NCBI GenBank assembly: GCA_965229445.1
Contig: OZ245876.1
Coordinates: 3,100,001 to 3,164,000 of the forward strand
Source: Owenweeksia sp965229445
GTDB taxonomy: Bacteria; Bacteroidota; Bacteroidia; Flavobacteriales; Schleiferiaceae
Direction of reading: 5' to 3'
Length of the DNA stretch: 64,000 nt
Below, piece after piece: positions 51,501-56,330 of this stretch. The first letter of the stretch is position 1, and every line of letters begins with the position of its first letter. The position numbers and the translations under genes are program-made. The notes beneath the pieces are model-generated. The model was given only the letters and a program-made list of their open reading frames with translations, did no database searches and was not told the DNA's origin.

Positions 51501-51780
51501 CATCTGTGCCGGCTGTTGGAGGATTAACTAAGGTATTTACTGCAATGCCACCCGTGGTGGTAATACAAGCTGTATCAGAAATAACACTCACTTGCGCTGC
51601 AGAATTTGTCCAAAGTGTCAGGCTGATTACTATCAGGCCAAGCTGGCGAAGGAGTAATTCAGGTTTATGACTCCTATATTTAAAACGAGGTTGGCTGCCG
51701 AATCTGATAGTTGACGAAGCACGAAGCGAGAGTTTTTGATACAGGCAAATAGCCCAGCATCTAAGGGAATCTAGATACAT
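36547..51780 (-). CDS. Very large T9SS-secreted beta-helix / CARDB / C-GDS repeat protein
   Basis: About 5,077 residues in one frame. A long N-terminal leader (~62 residues) ends in the hydrophobic stretch LGLIVISLTLWTNSAAQ. Four ~540-residue modules follow (about residues 295-2350), each with a parallel beta-helix-like part, a D-x-GADE end and an Ig-like linker. Next come a first C-GDS block (~2550-2840), several CARDB-like domains ending in E-x-NE-x-NN (~2930-3840), one SprB-like repeat (GGLAPFNYSWSNGGTGDSI), a second C-GDS block (~3940-4430), three CNGD...CGVCVGG modules, and a T9SS type A sorting domain (KVYPNPTQAHVNV...LLRLTAG). Likely a surface adhesin or matrix protein; ligand unknown. 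ATG 51780 chosen; the extension to 51864 begins with TTG. Confidence 0.9.
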   Translation of the reverse strand: MYLDSLRCWAICLYQKLSLRASSTIRFGSQPRFKYRSHKPELLLRQLGLIVISLTLWTNSAAQVSVISDTACITTTGGIAVNTLVNPPTAGTDVKLIFWTAGDLASLSEYYDVYSENGSLLGVVTSVSDCAPYDSTEITVPVDSFREWGADGSISFTLDASSAVGTFCITNCVYVVAQYTKADAANDAATLGINEGSGFVCSGSQMLNATVANVGINQIGSLAVNWSVNGVAQTAASITGTLDTIQGAGSYTQVVSLGSFSFVAGNTYVVKVWTSAPNGGVDTVNSNDTLTRTIKSGLSGSFTIGGASPDYASFTAAINDLKTKGICDSVIFNVRSNTYIEHINIGSIPGSNASAWVIFQSESGDSSDVMLTHNGTSSMRYTLGLDSTSYITFRNMTFRAENISYARVVYMQGPTMHVKFNNCRFIGQTGSTSTFRSIIYYETVNVYPEFHEYRNNRFENGSFGIDYHSVDASDGLKVISNHFVNPYYMGIEAIRADNALISKNMIYASNLYSNFYGIRLTSGLQTATVTGNSIIGSIGGYGIYINQAADMATPALVANNFISMGGSIYACYGINFASCSYYNAFHNTVNVHDNTHTGSRSLFISGGSNNKSYNNNLRGDQGVAYYVGSSFNVPESDYNNFFNENPPLTYWAGNHTDLAAMQSATSKDSNSISEDPFFLADTSFKVAQISLNNSAMPLPEVSMDIEMENRSLSMPDMGADEFSPPPVDAGVDELLVPECPFGPGSLPVYAVLKNYGSTTLTSVTINWEISGVAQTSVNWTGSLASGDTIKVLLANVNFMGLTNYSFKVYSSSPNAGSDAYAPNDTSSVMDVRPALGGTYTLGGASPDFATFADAALWLNNAGVYDSVKINVRVGTYTEQLELEVIKGADSVKTVCFMSESGDSSDTKLSFNPGSANNYIVHLNGTSWVRFKMLGLEVPTSFYTRLLLISGDASNNSFTNVLFNGNYSSNSTSTSRALVYHYASSTRMNTSFSYCHFEGGSYGIYDYSWTTLSDGYTIMNCRFKGNYYYGIYLRGHNSINVSYNTITPGNPAYIYYIGMYVLNADHGQIMSNQIFAGEYPGAMYLNDVDGSLATPFLVANNFLQAGGMTNNTSTVRLGSCNDLDFFFNSISSFNNQSFAPAMDFEFNTNVRFQNNIFQHNAGGYAISTDQNYTLTHSDYNNLFTTGPNIGRWAGANITNLAAWVSTTGLDSNSISIDAQFTDTNDLHVAASNLNAAAMPVSSVTMDIDKEGRDPVNPDIGADEFGLAADDAGIVSIDGPMKPFAPGSQAVEVSLLNNGAVSLNSVTINWEVNGVAQTPIAWTGSLASGATLPNVLLGNFIFAADSAYCIKAWTSLPNGNSDAQSNNDTTEKCEIYAGLSGIYTIGGVNPDYPDFTSAVAALHHGGVTGWVKFNVRDSVFNEQITINEICGADSVDTICFMGENDSLSAVVLRHINTSQSNFVLALYHAKYISFKHIDFKVGVTHSGYNPYSRCVVIDSASHYNSFKHCDFGTESTTLLNSSIAALVFVDARVPNSNISFYGCQFTGASYGVFWEGINNSNRDTNIRFEHCRFIDQYYRGIYTYYMYNLQILRNVITSSLESTSYRALDVYSTSKGAVSCNHIYNINRFGAYFSVADGLSMMDPFVISNNFIHLDGSIEGWALQVYASTNLLVAHNSVNVTNTHANTTAFQVNFNYSVRSYNNIFVNMNAGTAMRRTSSATNLTSDFNNYYVSAARLIQDWNSDYATLPLFVTATSLDSNSLSEDPQFTDTTDLHAANVNLDGSGMPVPQVTEDFDKEPRNPTNPDIGADEFATNSDDAGVVAIQYPNVPFPAGVNPVKVSVLNNGADTLKTVTINWSIDGVLQTPFAWSGSIAPGAILDSVMIGSNTFLVDSCYSIKAWTSLPNGNTDILALNDSAEISELLPALIGTYTIGGVSPDFPDFTSAVAALHKGGILGPVKFNVRDGVYAEQITIKDILGLSATDTICFMPETGDSSTVVLSFSANSTDRHTLRLEGTSYLTFKGIGFRGDHVSYGDVVTLDMGSHHIRFMNCAFDRSVSTSGSGLLIVNSNALNTDISVAYSQFTRGSYGIYEFGGGAHSTGLSIMQNRFLNQNYRGIEVSDFDNVHIYRNWMRNDQTASTAYIGIYLLDCNADVVISKNYINAPFRGDGILLSSCDGTLGNELIVDNNFVIVADSANVNYDVQGVYLYFCSHVKLYYNSIHSVSPHANSESLLLSGNDNVELKNNVVSNSGAGYSVYLSSGVVGFLSDFNDFFATGTNLTHYLGANQTDLAGWQSASSQDANSVSANPDFVAPNDLHMRQPLLDSAAMVIAGFTLDYDCQTRDTLKPDIGADEVLFFPDDLKMNALISPANECGLSNTATVTVEVFNAGNDDQTGFDITMVIDGVSVTENVGALNFPSRQFTQYTFTATFNLAAYKAYAVKTWTNLLDDIYRDNDTLVTSISNFPPPVIGITPDSAICKGNVINLMASGGVSYLWSNSLTGASIFVAPTFTTTYWVRVTDANGCVAYDTTTVTVSDSTDQVFLTTYTCDTSMVGVETVTLTNRGGCDSIVTTTILYAPPSHDTLSPIRICDNDSALIFGSYQNTAGYYYDTLVSVAGCDSVIVQQLLLDPSYKNILTDIAICDGDSALIFGAWRHTAGLYNQTMIGSNGCDSILCQSLIVNPNYTDSDTNIICEGDSIMLAGAYRTMTGVYPESFTSALGCDSTINHYLQVNPVLMTSQTLEICDGDSLFLEGAWQTVGGIYTDVFTSSKLCDSTVTTTLIVNPNYMANDTIRILQGDSVMVNGRWLSSAGDYIDTLTTTKNCDSIVVTTLILASPARSLSFSSNTNFTSSLISPLQGTPYNTFNFEVVYTDSSGSLPPFGFPRIILDYEGNGVYTNPNDRFVLLQEADVNDLDASDGKLYIGSINALPLGKNWEVLAQVIAGADNIILGPFDSPDILVEPDLQIFANDITFSNNNPAVSSPLTISAKITNVSDLPAQNFVVHLRNQNDTAAVFPDITIPNLGANSSTTVQWNITIPPDPSWNPMQVFVDYTDVIMETNELDNNAVRPFINGNYNVQGNIVVAANVSPLSVCAEPGKFVTVSGFAYYTNTAVQLSDSSVAGAEVNFSTNGAQYSTTTNSNGYFSLSVPAPLIQNVYVVNGTVTDFTLTGNFTTSFSIQDCPCTLPDLATNAIPRSITIFQGDSISGMFSVKNIGCAAAPLNLLSMTQNGGIPVVPNTNVPMLNVGDTFNYHINNIVFNTPGVYSICATADGGYIIQELNESNNSECILVRVLAPTIDLYPTGAPSGVGYICGNLRNPTISVRNGGTIASGPFVTKVRVYQHGVLVDSAYHSFASLGANSSASFSFPFIYSDTGNYAFEVLVDTNITNGGQVAEFSESNNYGLFNRRLIPCKPDLVIKGCRNLKVSPVDPAHPGAVTYQATVHNAGNDTAKAPIDVAFMVMPGLTHSTQILTDLAPGQSSLASVTVASVAPGTAVLKAIADPSDLIDEFSENNNSQMDSLCWEFQPVAPCGGGFWNRSHRINTLINVSVALKTLHLYEASSVDMKYEVSGPGISGTMNLGTFAVPDVKKDCGCPRVTSLPNGFIFAQPGIYTFTFTVDPNNVYSECNEANNVLVVNVEAYDAPDMRVLSQFINPSKLNPDVGESITIDVTYENIGVSNVNSQMELKVTVDNIPLDSIKPVPGLVTGDNTTFSIPASWFSNIPGAHIIRAIIDSDDELSEINELNNEATRAIVVGEAANLFFAHFMADDSSPSLGDTIDIDFNIGNNGDVDAMADVRISYVNDFLDTITIGTIPISVLKQDSTGLMSMPWVVADNNTTLVGEIINTNTLEWTYDDNVAYDSLGVYGVMITSAPSCFSTPNGWIKATPMGGLAPFNYSWSNGGTGDSISGGPGDYYVDITDADGVSVRAYGSIDTIPGSLTELAMAMMCQGDSMMIFGEWRHQAGVFYDTLSAQSGCDSILKQQLNLKPAFYTSESITMCDTLSMQVVQIDTLVAVNGCDSIHTTYINYMPASAGTLNMEICQGDSILIAGMYENTPGVYYDTLQSANGCDSIVTVNLNVVNPYFTNLAPQSICHGDSIMIFGQWQSTAGVYYDSLLGSAGCDSVLAIQLQFNPAYSTNQAAFICQGDSVYLAGSWQTMSGIYIDTLQTPAGCDSIITTDLNVGSGITYTVLASICQGDSIWAGGTWQTMAGLYYDTMSTASGCDSIKITDLSLWPVFNYNAQASICNGDSIYLGGAWQTMNGNYYDTLQSTHGCDSVITTNLNVGMGVVYSVLDSICQGDSVYLGGAWQNMAGLYYDTISTTSGCDSIRVTDLSILPVYTSNAQASICDVDSIYLGGAWQSAAGNYMDLFVSVSGCDSMHYTQLSILPNVSSQDTTYICAGDSALIGGMWQHVPGDYVNIYQAANGCDSTHTSSLIMRTTGCNVDCNGDIGGAAYLDSCGVCVGGNTGKQPCSSGCVSLEVVSFTLVDAASGLDVRNLYDGDTIDRRLIPSFSLRANTCGDSIIPGQVECITFDNGGLTAGNIPSSVVTTLGTGPIGVYGYNPGFPGTNAAMIFNSSAPTGGDFDLGTPNTDFGGPGIGSGGSQGSTYQNNLALNNLLVVSEDLDTTDANDLRGMGILEFDFATVGPVIVHSLTIVDIEGKEGPPMVRFYNSAGLLFSTISLNTVGNNGVANINFGPVAGVSRMTVHFGGSGAIDNLCIETPQTSGNGTVQLPGVPVGSVIFDVNGAFLTRENMPPYAIMGGSKTTYTPWNAGPGSYHVKATPYSSKNGKGIAGIPEQLNLVIVDGSSVPDCNGDAGGNAYIDSCGVCVGGNTGLTPCLPSCQTLEVTSFKLIDATNGTLIGQLNNGDTINRSNIGPFSIRAETCNGPVGSVLFHLNGLKVKKENSMPYDINGGPVSVPKPWMAPLGTHTLVATPYSNANGNGTAGIAETVMFTVIDPSNPRTGGDINGTVDNGQTGEGDGADHAANSLADNPSIEQVLMKVYPNPTQAHVNVDLLNHDTGDEELVLLDNTGKVIRVINDPALMTPGLLRFKLDISELPDGIYLLRLTAGDQLLDQRLIKQ
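38480..39965 (-). repeat. Second C-GDS/GCDS repeat block in the second giant gene
   Basis: Ten units. One is shortened (MCDTLSMQVVQIDTLVAVNG followed by CDS), missing about ten residues. Units near the C-terminal end alternate in type (YLGGAWQ...GIYIDTL and WAGGTWQ...LYYDTM), suggesting duplication of unit pairs. The block runs into a CNVDCNGDIGG cysteine module. Confidence 0.82.
43270..44130 (-). repeat. First C-GDS/GCDS repeat block in the second giant gene
   Basis: Five units of the same ~51-residue module as in the first giant protein, after one degenerate unit with a GGCDSIVTT end. In the last unit the first cysteine is replaced (RILQGDS), while the second (NCDS) remains, so that unit has an unpaired cysteine. 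Confidence 0.82.
44740..50895 (-). repeat. Four ~1.6-kb coding repeats (beta-helix modules) in the second giant gene
   Basis: Each begins with a Y-T-I/L-G-G-x-S-P-D-F/Y signature (at about 50.88, 49.27, 47.63 and 45.99 kb) and a FNVR or NVRxGxYxEQ strand. Each contains ~300 residues of short right-handed helix turns with N-N-x-F and G-I/V-Y repeats, and ends with D-x-GADE. The first three end into an Ig-like stretch with the pattern VTINW-x-x-x-G-V-x-Q-T. Spacing is even at about 1.61-1.64 kb, pointing to internal duplication. Confidence 0.85.
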
Positions 51781-51913
51781 GGTGGTTAAGGTTTTGGTTT
51801 GTGTTAAAGGAAAATCAGTTTCTTTAACCTTACCGAAGCTAAGAAAAATAATCCAGCTTACCAAGCTATTTACCTACTAACCAAAAGATTACATTAAATC
51901 TAAATAATGCAAT

Positions 51914-52312
51914 CTATTTGAAGTTTTCACCCCTTTTATCGGGTTGATACTTGATGAAGAGGTTTAACCAGGTGATTCTGGACAATCTGAAGATCAGGGG
52001 TGACCCTAAGATTAGAATGATAGATAAAGAAGTTACTATGTCCCAAATACCTGGATTGTAAAATAAGCTCATCAGGAGGTAGGTGGCCACAAATATGGCC
52101 ACGGCATAACCATAACTTACATACATCGCTCCATAAAATACCCCGGGTTCAAACTCATAGCGTAAGCCACAATGAGAGCAAGTATCATGCATTTGAAACA
52201 TACGGCTCATTTTGTACGGATTGGGATCTTTGAATACCTCCCCTTCCTGACAGCGTGGACACTTAATTCGGGTTATACTATATAGTTTGGTTCCTTTTCC
52301 AAGAATGTTCAT
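51914..52312 (-). CDS. DUF983 membrane protein with zinc-ribbon-like cysteines
   Basis: A 132-residue protein has two CxxC pairs, CPRC at 18-21 and CSHC at 45-48, likely binding one zinc. A GVFYGAMYVSYGYAVAIF stretch starts the first membrane helix (about 57-82), and a second lies at about 88-107. This is the layout of DUF983 proteins; their function is unknown to me. It diverges from the ABC-F gene across a 26-base gap that contains a perfectly palindromic promoter-like element. Confidence 0.85.
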   Translation of the reverse strand: MNILGKGTKLYSITRIKCPRCQEGEVFKDPNPYKMSRMFQMHDTCSHCGLRYEFEPGVFYGAMYVSYGYAVAIFVATYLLMSLFYNPGIWDIVTSLSIILILGSPLIFRLSRITWLNLFIKYQPDKRGENFK

Positions 52313-52323
52313 GATGCTAGGCT

Positions 52324-52339
52324 TACTTTTGCAAAAGTA
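52324..52339. promoter_or_regulatory. Palindromic candidate bidirectional promoter TACTTTTGCAAAAGTA
   Basis: The 16-base sequence is a perfect palindrome whose two halves each read TACTTTTG, matching TAnnTTTG on both strands. One half would serve the ABC-F gene, whose ATG begins on the palindrome's last base. The other would serve the DUF983 gene, with its start 20 bases beyond the box. No clear -33 element was found on the plus strand. Confidence 0.45.
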
Positions 52340-54297
52340 TGTTAGGAATAAACAATATCAGTCTTCAATATAACGATCGCAAGATCTTTAATAGCATTAG
52401 CTTTTTAATTAATCCTGGTGATAAGGCTGGATTAGTGGGGGCTAATGGTGCGGGCAAATCTACCTTGCTAAAGATCATCCATGGGGAAGTAAGTGCGGAT
52501 GAAGGTAATATCAGTCGCCCTAAGGATTTTAAAATAGGATACCTACCACAGGAATTACCGCTTTATGATGGCAGAACCGTAATAGAAGAAGCAGAATCTG
52601 CCTTCAGTGAGATACAAGGTATTAGCAAGAAAATAGATGAGATCAATCAACAACTGGCGGAGCGCACAGATTACGAGAGTAATTCTTATATGCAGCTGAT
52701 TGAGGAATTAAATAAGCAGACCGAGAGGTTTAACCTTATTGGAGGATACACCTACCATTCAGAATTGGAACGTATTCTTATTGGTCTGGGTTTTAAGCAA
52801 GAAGACTTTGACCGGCAAACCACCGAGTTTAGTGGCGGTTGGCGCATGAGAATAGAATTGGCCAAATTATTATTGGCAAAAAATGATCTTCTCCTTCTGG
52901 ATGAACCCACCAACCATCTCGATATCAACTCCATACTCTGGCTGGAAGACTTTCTCAAGAACTTTGAGGGTGCCATTTTTATGGTTTCCCATGACCGAGC
53001 TTTTCTAGACAATATCACGGATCGCACCATCGAAGTAGTAAAGGGGCAAGTATTTGATTACCCGGTAGCTTATTCCCGTTTTACGGAGCTAAGAGCGGAG
53101 CGAATTCACTTGCAGCGACAAGAACTGAAAAATCAGGAGAAGGAGATAAAGCATACCCAGGAATTAATAGAGAAATTTAGATACAAGGCTTCTAAAGCAG
53201 CTTTTGCCCAAAACTTGATCCGTAAGCTGGATAAGATGGAGCGTATTGAAATTGATGATGAGGACACCAGTAAAATTAGTTTTAAGTTCCCTCCGGCTCC
53301 TCGTTCTGGTAAAGTAGTGGTGAAGGCTGACAAGGTGGGTAAAATCTATGATAAGAAACAAGTATTTCGAGATGTTTCATTAGAAATAGAACGGCAGGAA
53401 AAGGTGGCTTTTGTAGGGCAAAATGGACAGGGAAAATCAACTCTGGTAAAGATTATTGCAGAGAACCTTGATCATGAAGGTAGCCTAAACCTGGGACATA
53501 ATGTGGTTGTTGGTTATTATGCTCAGGAGCAATCCAAAACCATGGACGGGGATAAAACTGTATTGGCCACTATAGAAGATGCGGCACCTGAAGAACTTCG
53601 TAAAAGAGCCCGCGATTTCTTAGGGTCTTTTTTATTCTCAGGTGAAGACGTGGAGAAAAAGGTGAAGGTGCTGAGCGGAGGGGAAAAAGGACGGCTAGCC
53701 TTGTGCAAGTTATTACTGCGTCCATATAACTTGCTAGTAATGGACGAACCTACCAATCACCTGGACATGCGCAGCAAAGAGATGCTCAAGAATGCTCTGC
53801 AGAAATATGACGGGAGTATTATCCTGGTTTCACACGATCGCTACTTTCTTGAACAGCTAACGGACAAGATTTATGAGTTTAGAGATGGCAAGGTGAGCGA
53901 GTTTCTAGGAGGCATTGAGGAATATCTGGAAGCCAGAAAATTCGATGATTTCCGTCAGGTTGAAAAACAGGCTGAGGCAAAGTTGGAAACAAAAAAGTCA
54001 GCTTCTCAAAACGGATCTTATCAAGAGCGCAAACAAGTAGATAAGCATATCCGAAAAGCTAGTAATCAAATCAATAAACTGGAAACGGAAATTGAAGCAT
54101 TAGAATCCAATATTAGCAGCTTAGATGAGCAGCTACAAGATCCGGAGACATTTAAGGAGATTAGTAAAGATCCCGACTTTTACAGCAAGTATGAAGCCCA
54201 AAAAGATCAGCTCAAAACGTTGATGAGCCAGTGGGAAAAATGGCATAGTGAATTACAAAAAGCGGAGCGGGCTAAGGCGGAATTAGAAAGTGGCTAG
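52339..54297 (+). CDS. ABC-F family ATPase (ribosome-associated type)
   Basis: ABC-F proteins have two ATPase domains, no membrane domains, and act on ribosomes. The first Walker A is GANGAGKST at residues 34-42, with signature SGGWRMRIELAKLLL and Walker B LLLLDEPTNHLD. The second Walker A is GQNGQGKST near 360, with LSGGEKGRLALCKLLL and LLVMDEPTNHLD. Between them lies a linker of charged helices (QRQELKNQEKEIKHTQELIEK region). A C-terminal coiled-coil tail (after ~540) resembles the Uup type. The specific subfamily is not resolved. It ends 1 base before the converging hydrolase gene. Confidence 0.95.
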   Translation: MLGINNISLQYNDRKIFNSISFLINPGDKAGLVGANGAGKSTLLKIIHGEVSADEGNISRPKDFKIGYLPQELPLYDGRTVIEEAESAFSEIQGISKKIDEINQQLAERTDYESNSYMQLIEELNKQTERFNLIGGYTYHSELERILIGLGFKQEDFDRQTTEFSGGWRMRIELAKLLLAKNDLLLLDEPTNHLDINSILWLEDFLKNFEGAIFMVSHDRAFLDNITDRTIEVVKGQVFDYPVAYSRFTELRAERIHLQRQELKNQEKEIKHTQELIEKFRYKASKAAFAQNLIRKLDKMERIEIDDEDTSKISFKFPPAPRSGKVVVKADKVGKIYDKKQVFRDVSLEIERQEKVAFVGQNGQGKSTLVKIIAENLDHEGSLNLGHNVVVGYYAQEQSKTMDGDKTVLATIEDAAPEELRKRARDFLGSFLFSGEDVEKKVKVLSGGEKGRLALCKLLLRPYNLLVMDEPTNHLDMRSKEMLKNALQKYDGSIILVSHDRYFLEQLTDKIYEFRDGKVSEFLGGIEEYLEARKFDDFRQVEKQAEAKLETKKSASQNGSYQERKQVDKHIRKASNQINKLETEIEALESNISSLDEQLQDPETFKEISKDPDFYSKYEAQKDQLKTLMSQWEKWHSELQKAERAKAELESG

Positions 54298-54298
54298 G

Positions 54299-55708
54299 TT
54301 AGTTTTTATGGATTTTTATCGGTAGGAAGTTCTCAACCACAATCAAATAAACACCTCTTGACCAGGAGGACATGTTCAAGTCTCCAAATTCATTGAGCTT
54401 ACCATCAAATAACAATCTACCCTTGCTGGAATAGGCCAGAACTCGCTTCCCTTCTGCTCCTTTAATTCTCACATGATGGGATGCAGGCTGAGGATATACT
54501 TCGAGCAGTTGAGCTTGGTGTTCCGACAGACTCACGGGTGAACATGAAGTACTCAGGAGTTTAAAGTGATCCAGAGCCCCTTGCAAGGAGGGTATAAAGC
54601 AACCGCCATGGTTAAACGCACCTTTATTAACGGCAATCACATTCGCGCCATTAGCCTGCATGGCTGCTTCAGCATCCAGAGCATTTTGATAATCAACTTG
54701 TTCATCCTGCGTGCAATAATATAGTTCCATTGGAAAAGCAGGATTCCAATCATAATTGTCATTTGCCATCAAAGCCAATCGAATAGGGTGACGCATGGTT
54801 AATGAATCTGCTATTAGATTATCCAAAACGCTATCCTGAATGAAGTCTCTGACTTTGTTGGGCAATACCGCATTTACCGCAGTCATATTGTATGTGCCGT
54901 CAAAAAGAGGAGGCACGATAGTGTCATACGGGCTATCCAAAATATCTGAGTACGATTGATAGATGTTTCCATACACTCTTTGCATGGCAAAGAGTAAATA
55001 GGTCACATAGCCGGGATTGGAATACGGAAGATTTGACAGCAATAAAGGAAGCATGGTTGAACTTAGGTTATAGGGACCTGAGGCCGGGCCGGCGCCAATT
55101 AAGTTAAACTCAGAGAGGAGATTATTGTCTTGCGTGTATTTTACTGTAGCCATAGCTGCATGTCCACCCTGGGAATAACCAGTTATGTACACTTCTCCAT
55201 TCAGGGCCTGGTTTAAACTGTCGCGAATAAATTCTCGCGAAGCTCGCATCAGATCTATCGTGGCGGTTGCTTCAGACTGAGCATGCAGATACGGATGCAA
55301 GCCAGGATTATCCCCCAGGCCAAGGTAATCGGGTGCCACGGCAACTGCTCCTGCGGATGCCAACACCTTAGCCACTATAGCCTCAAAGTTGTCGCGCGAA
55401 GGAACATTCTCTTTCTCCAGCACAGTGCCGTGATGATAGACTGTCAATGGAAATGAATCACAGGCATTGGTGGAGGGAATGACCAGAGCTCCACTAGCTA
55501 TAGTCTGCGTGCCATCAATGTCGGTGGTAAAATATCTGATTTTATATGTCTTTACCTCATATTTCACATCAGGCGAAAATCCGGACAACAGGCTAACCGG
55601 GGTAGTAGATAAAAATATTGCATCCTCAAGAGACTGCGCCTGAATCTGATATGGTGCAATTAACAAGACTATTAGATACCCAAACAGAAAATGGAGTGAT
55701 TTAATCAT
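54299..55708 (-). CDS. T9SS-secreted alpha/beta hydrolase (lipase-like)
   Basis: A signal peptide ends near YQIQAQ. The hydrolase core has an oxyanion-type YHHGTV near residue 91, PDYLGLGDNPGLHPYLHA near 126-143, and the nucleophile elbow GYSQGGHA with Ser179. A likely catalytic His is in FNHGGC near the end of the domain, and Asp is less certain. This layout resembles secretory lipases and related esterases; the substrate is unknown. The C-terminal ~75 residues (LEVYPQPASHHVRI...GVYLIVVENF) look like a T9SS type A sorting domain, although the last residues IKIHKN are short. It converges with the ABC-F gene with 1 base between stops. Confidence 0.86.
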   Translation of the reverse strand: MIKSLHFLFGYLIVLLIAPYQIQAQSLEDAIFLSTTPVSLLSGFSPDVKYEVKTYKIRYFTTDIDGTQTIASGALVIPSTNACDSFPLTVYHHGTVLEKENVPSRDNFEAIVAKVLASAGAVAVAPDYLGLGDNPGLHPYLHAQSEATATIDLMRASREFIRDSLNQALNGEVYITGYSQGGHAAMATVKYTQDNNLLSEFNLIGAGPASGPYNLSSTMLPLLLSNLPYSNPGYVTYLLFAMQRVYGNIYQSYSDILDSPYDTIVPPLFDGTYNMTAVNAVLPNKVRDFIQDSVLDNLIADSLTMRHPIRLALMANDNYDWNPAFPMELYYCTQDEQVDYQNALDAEAAMQANGANVIAVNKGAFNHGGCFIPSLQGALDHFKLLSTSCSPVSLSEHQAQLLEVYPQPASHHVRIKGAEGKRVLAYSSKGRLLFDGKLNEFGDLNMSSWSRGVYLIVVENFLPIKIHKN

Positions 55709-55937
55709 ACAGGCAAAATAATACTTTGAGCTTCAGGCACATTTCAGACGCCAAGGCTTTTTGCATAAAGGGGTGTTAGTTAGATTTCAGGGTGTCGCAA
55801 TATTACTAACTTTGCCGACCGGAAAATGTGGGTAAGAGGCAAGAGGTTGAGCAATGTTTCAGCATAACTCTGGCTCATTACAGCTTACTCAGAATCTGAA
55901 ACCACTACCGCCCCGTAGTACAATGGATAGTATATAG

Positions 55938-55977
55938 CCTGCCTGACATGCCTTCGGTAGGTAAACCGGCAGGCAGG
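55938..55977. repeat. Palindromic element in the anticodon arm of tRNA copy A
   Basis: Ends CCTGCCTG / CAGGCAGG pair perfectly, with a CCTTCGGTAGG hairpin within. I recall such CCTGCCTGCCGG-type palindromes as dispersed repeats in Bacteroidota genomes. It is immediately followed by G-ATTCC. Confidence 0.75.
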
Positions 55978-56002
55978 GATTCCGGTTCCTAAGATGCAGG
56001 TT

Positions 56003-56023
56003 CCCCGCCTACCGGCAGGCAGG
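56003..56023. repeat. Short palindromic element in the T loop of tRNA copy A
   Basis: CCCGCCTACCGG joins CAGGCAGGG, a shorter relative of the element at 55938-55977. Flanks are AGGTTC (5') and ATTCC (3'), i.e. tRNA sequence on both sides. Confidence 0.72.
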
Positions 56024-56039
56024 GATTCCACCGGGGCTA

Positions 56040-56254
56040 CTTTTGGTTGATCGCGTTTTGTTGGTGTGAATAGATGGTTCATTATTTTTAGACTGACAAC
56101 AGATGCCTTTTTTAGGCCCCGTAGTACAATGGATAGTATGTAGCCTGCCTGCCGGCAGGCAGGGATTCCAACGGGGCTACTTTTGGTTGATCGCGTTTTG
56201 TTGGTGTGAATAGATGGTTCATTATTTTTAGCCTGACAACAGATGCCTTTTTTA
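56040..56254 (+). repeat. 75-bp direct repeat of the spacer between tRNA copies
   Basis: The 75 bases at 56040-56114 (after copy A) and 56180-56254 (after copy B) differ at one position only (ACTG versus CCTG near the 3' part). Together with the tRNA copies they show a recent tandem duplication of a tRNA-plus-spacer unit. Confidence 0.88.
56115..56179 (+). pseudogene. tRNA-Arg(CCG) copy B, internally deleted and replaced by a palindrome
   Basis: The first ~29 bases equal the intact tRNA up to GTATGTAG. The anticodon loop through the T-arm 5' strand is missing; the perfect 20-base palindrome CCTGCCTGCCGGCAGGCAGG (56144-56163) takes its place, followed by GATTCCAACGGGGCTA. The acceptor stem can still form. 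The structure is that expected after recombination between the two elements of a copy like A. Confidence 0.78.
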
Positions 56255-56326
56255 GGCCCCGTAGTACAATGGATAGTATGTAGGATTCCGGTTCCTAAGA
56301 TGCAGGTTCGATTCCTGCCGGGGCTA
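56255..56326 (+). tRNA. tRNA-Arg, anticodon CCG
   Basis: A complete cloverleaf can be drawn. The acceptor GGCCCCG / CGGGGCT has a terminal G-U pair. The D stem is GTAC / GTAT with a short loop. The anticodon stem TAGGA / TCCTA has the seven-base loop TTCCGGT (anticodon CCG at 34-36). The variable loop is short, and the T stem GCAGG / CCTGC has loop TTCGATT. The discriminator is A; CCA is not encoded. It is the only intact copy of three tandem copies. Confidence 0.9.
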
Positions 56327-56330
56327 CAAA

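Larger units (their letters stand above)
55909..56039 (+). pseudogene. tRNA-Arg(CCG) copy A, split by two palindromic insertions
   Basis: The 5' acceptor/D arm (GCCCCGTAGTACAATGGATAG) and the middle (anticodon stem-loop, with CCG anticodon, to AGGTTC) match the intact tRNA at 56255-56326. Two insertions break it: one after TATATAG in the anticodon stem (55938-55977) and one after AGGTTC in the T loop (56003-56023). The 3' end is also altered (CCACCGGGGCTA). It should not be a functional tRNA gene unless the inserts are removed, for which I see no evidence. Confidence 0.78.
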
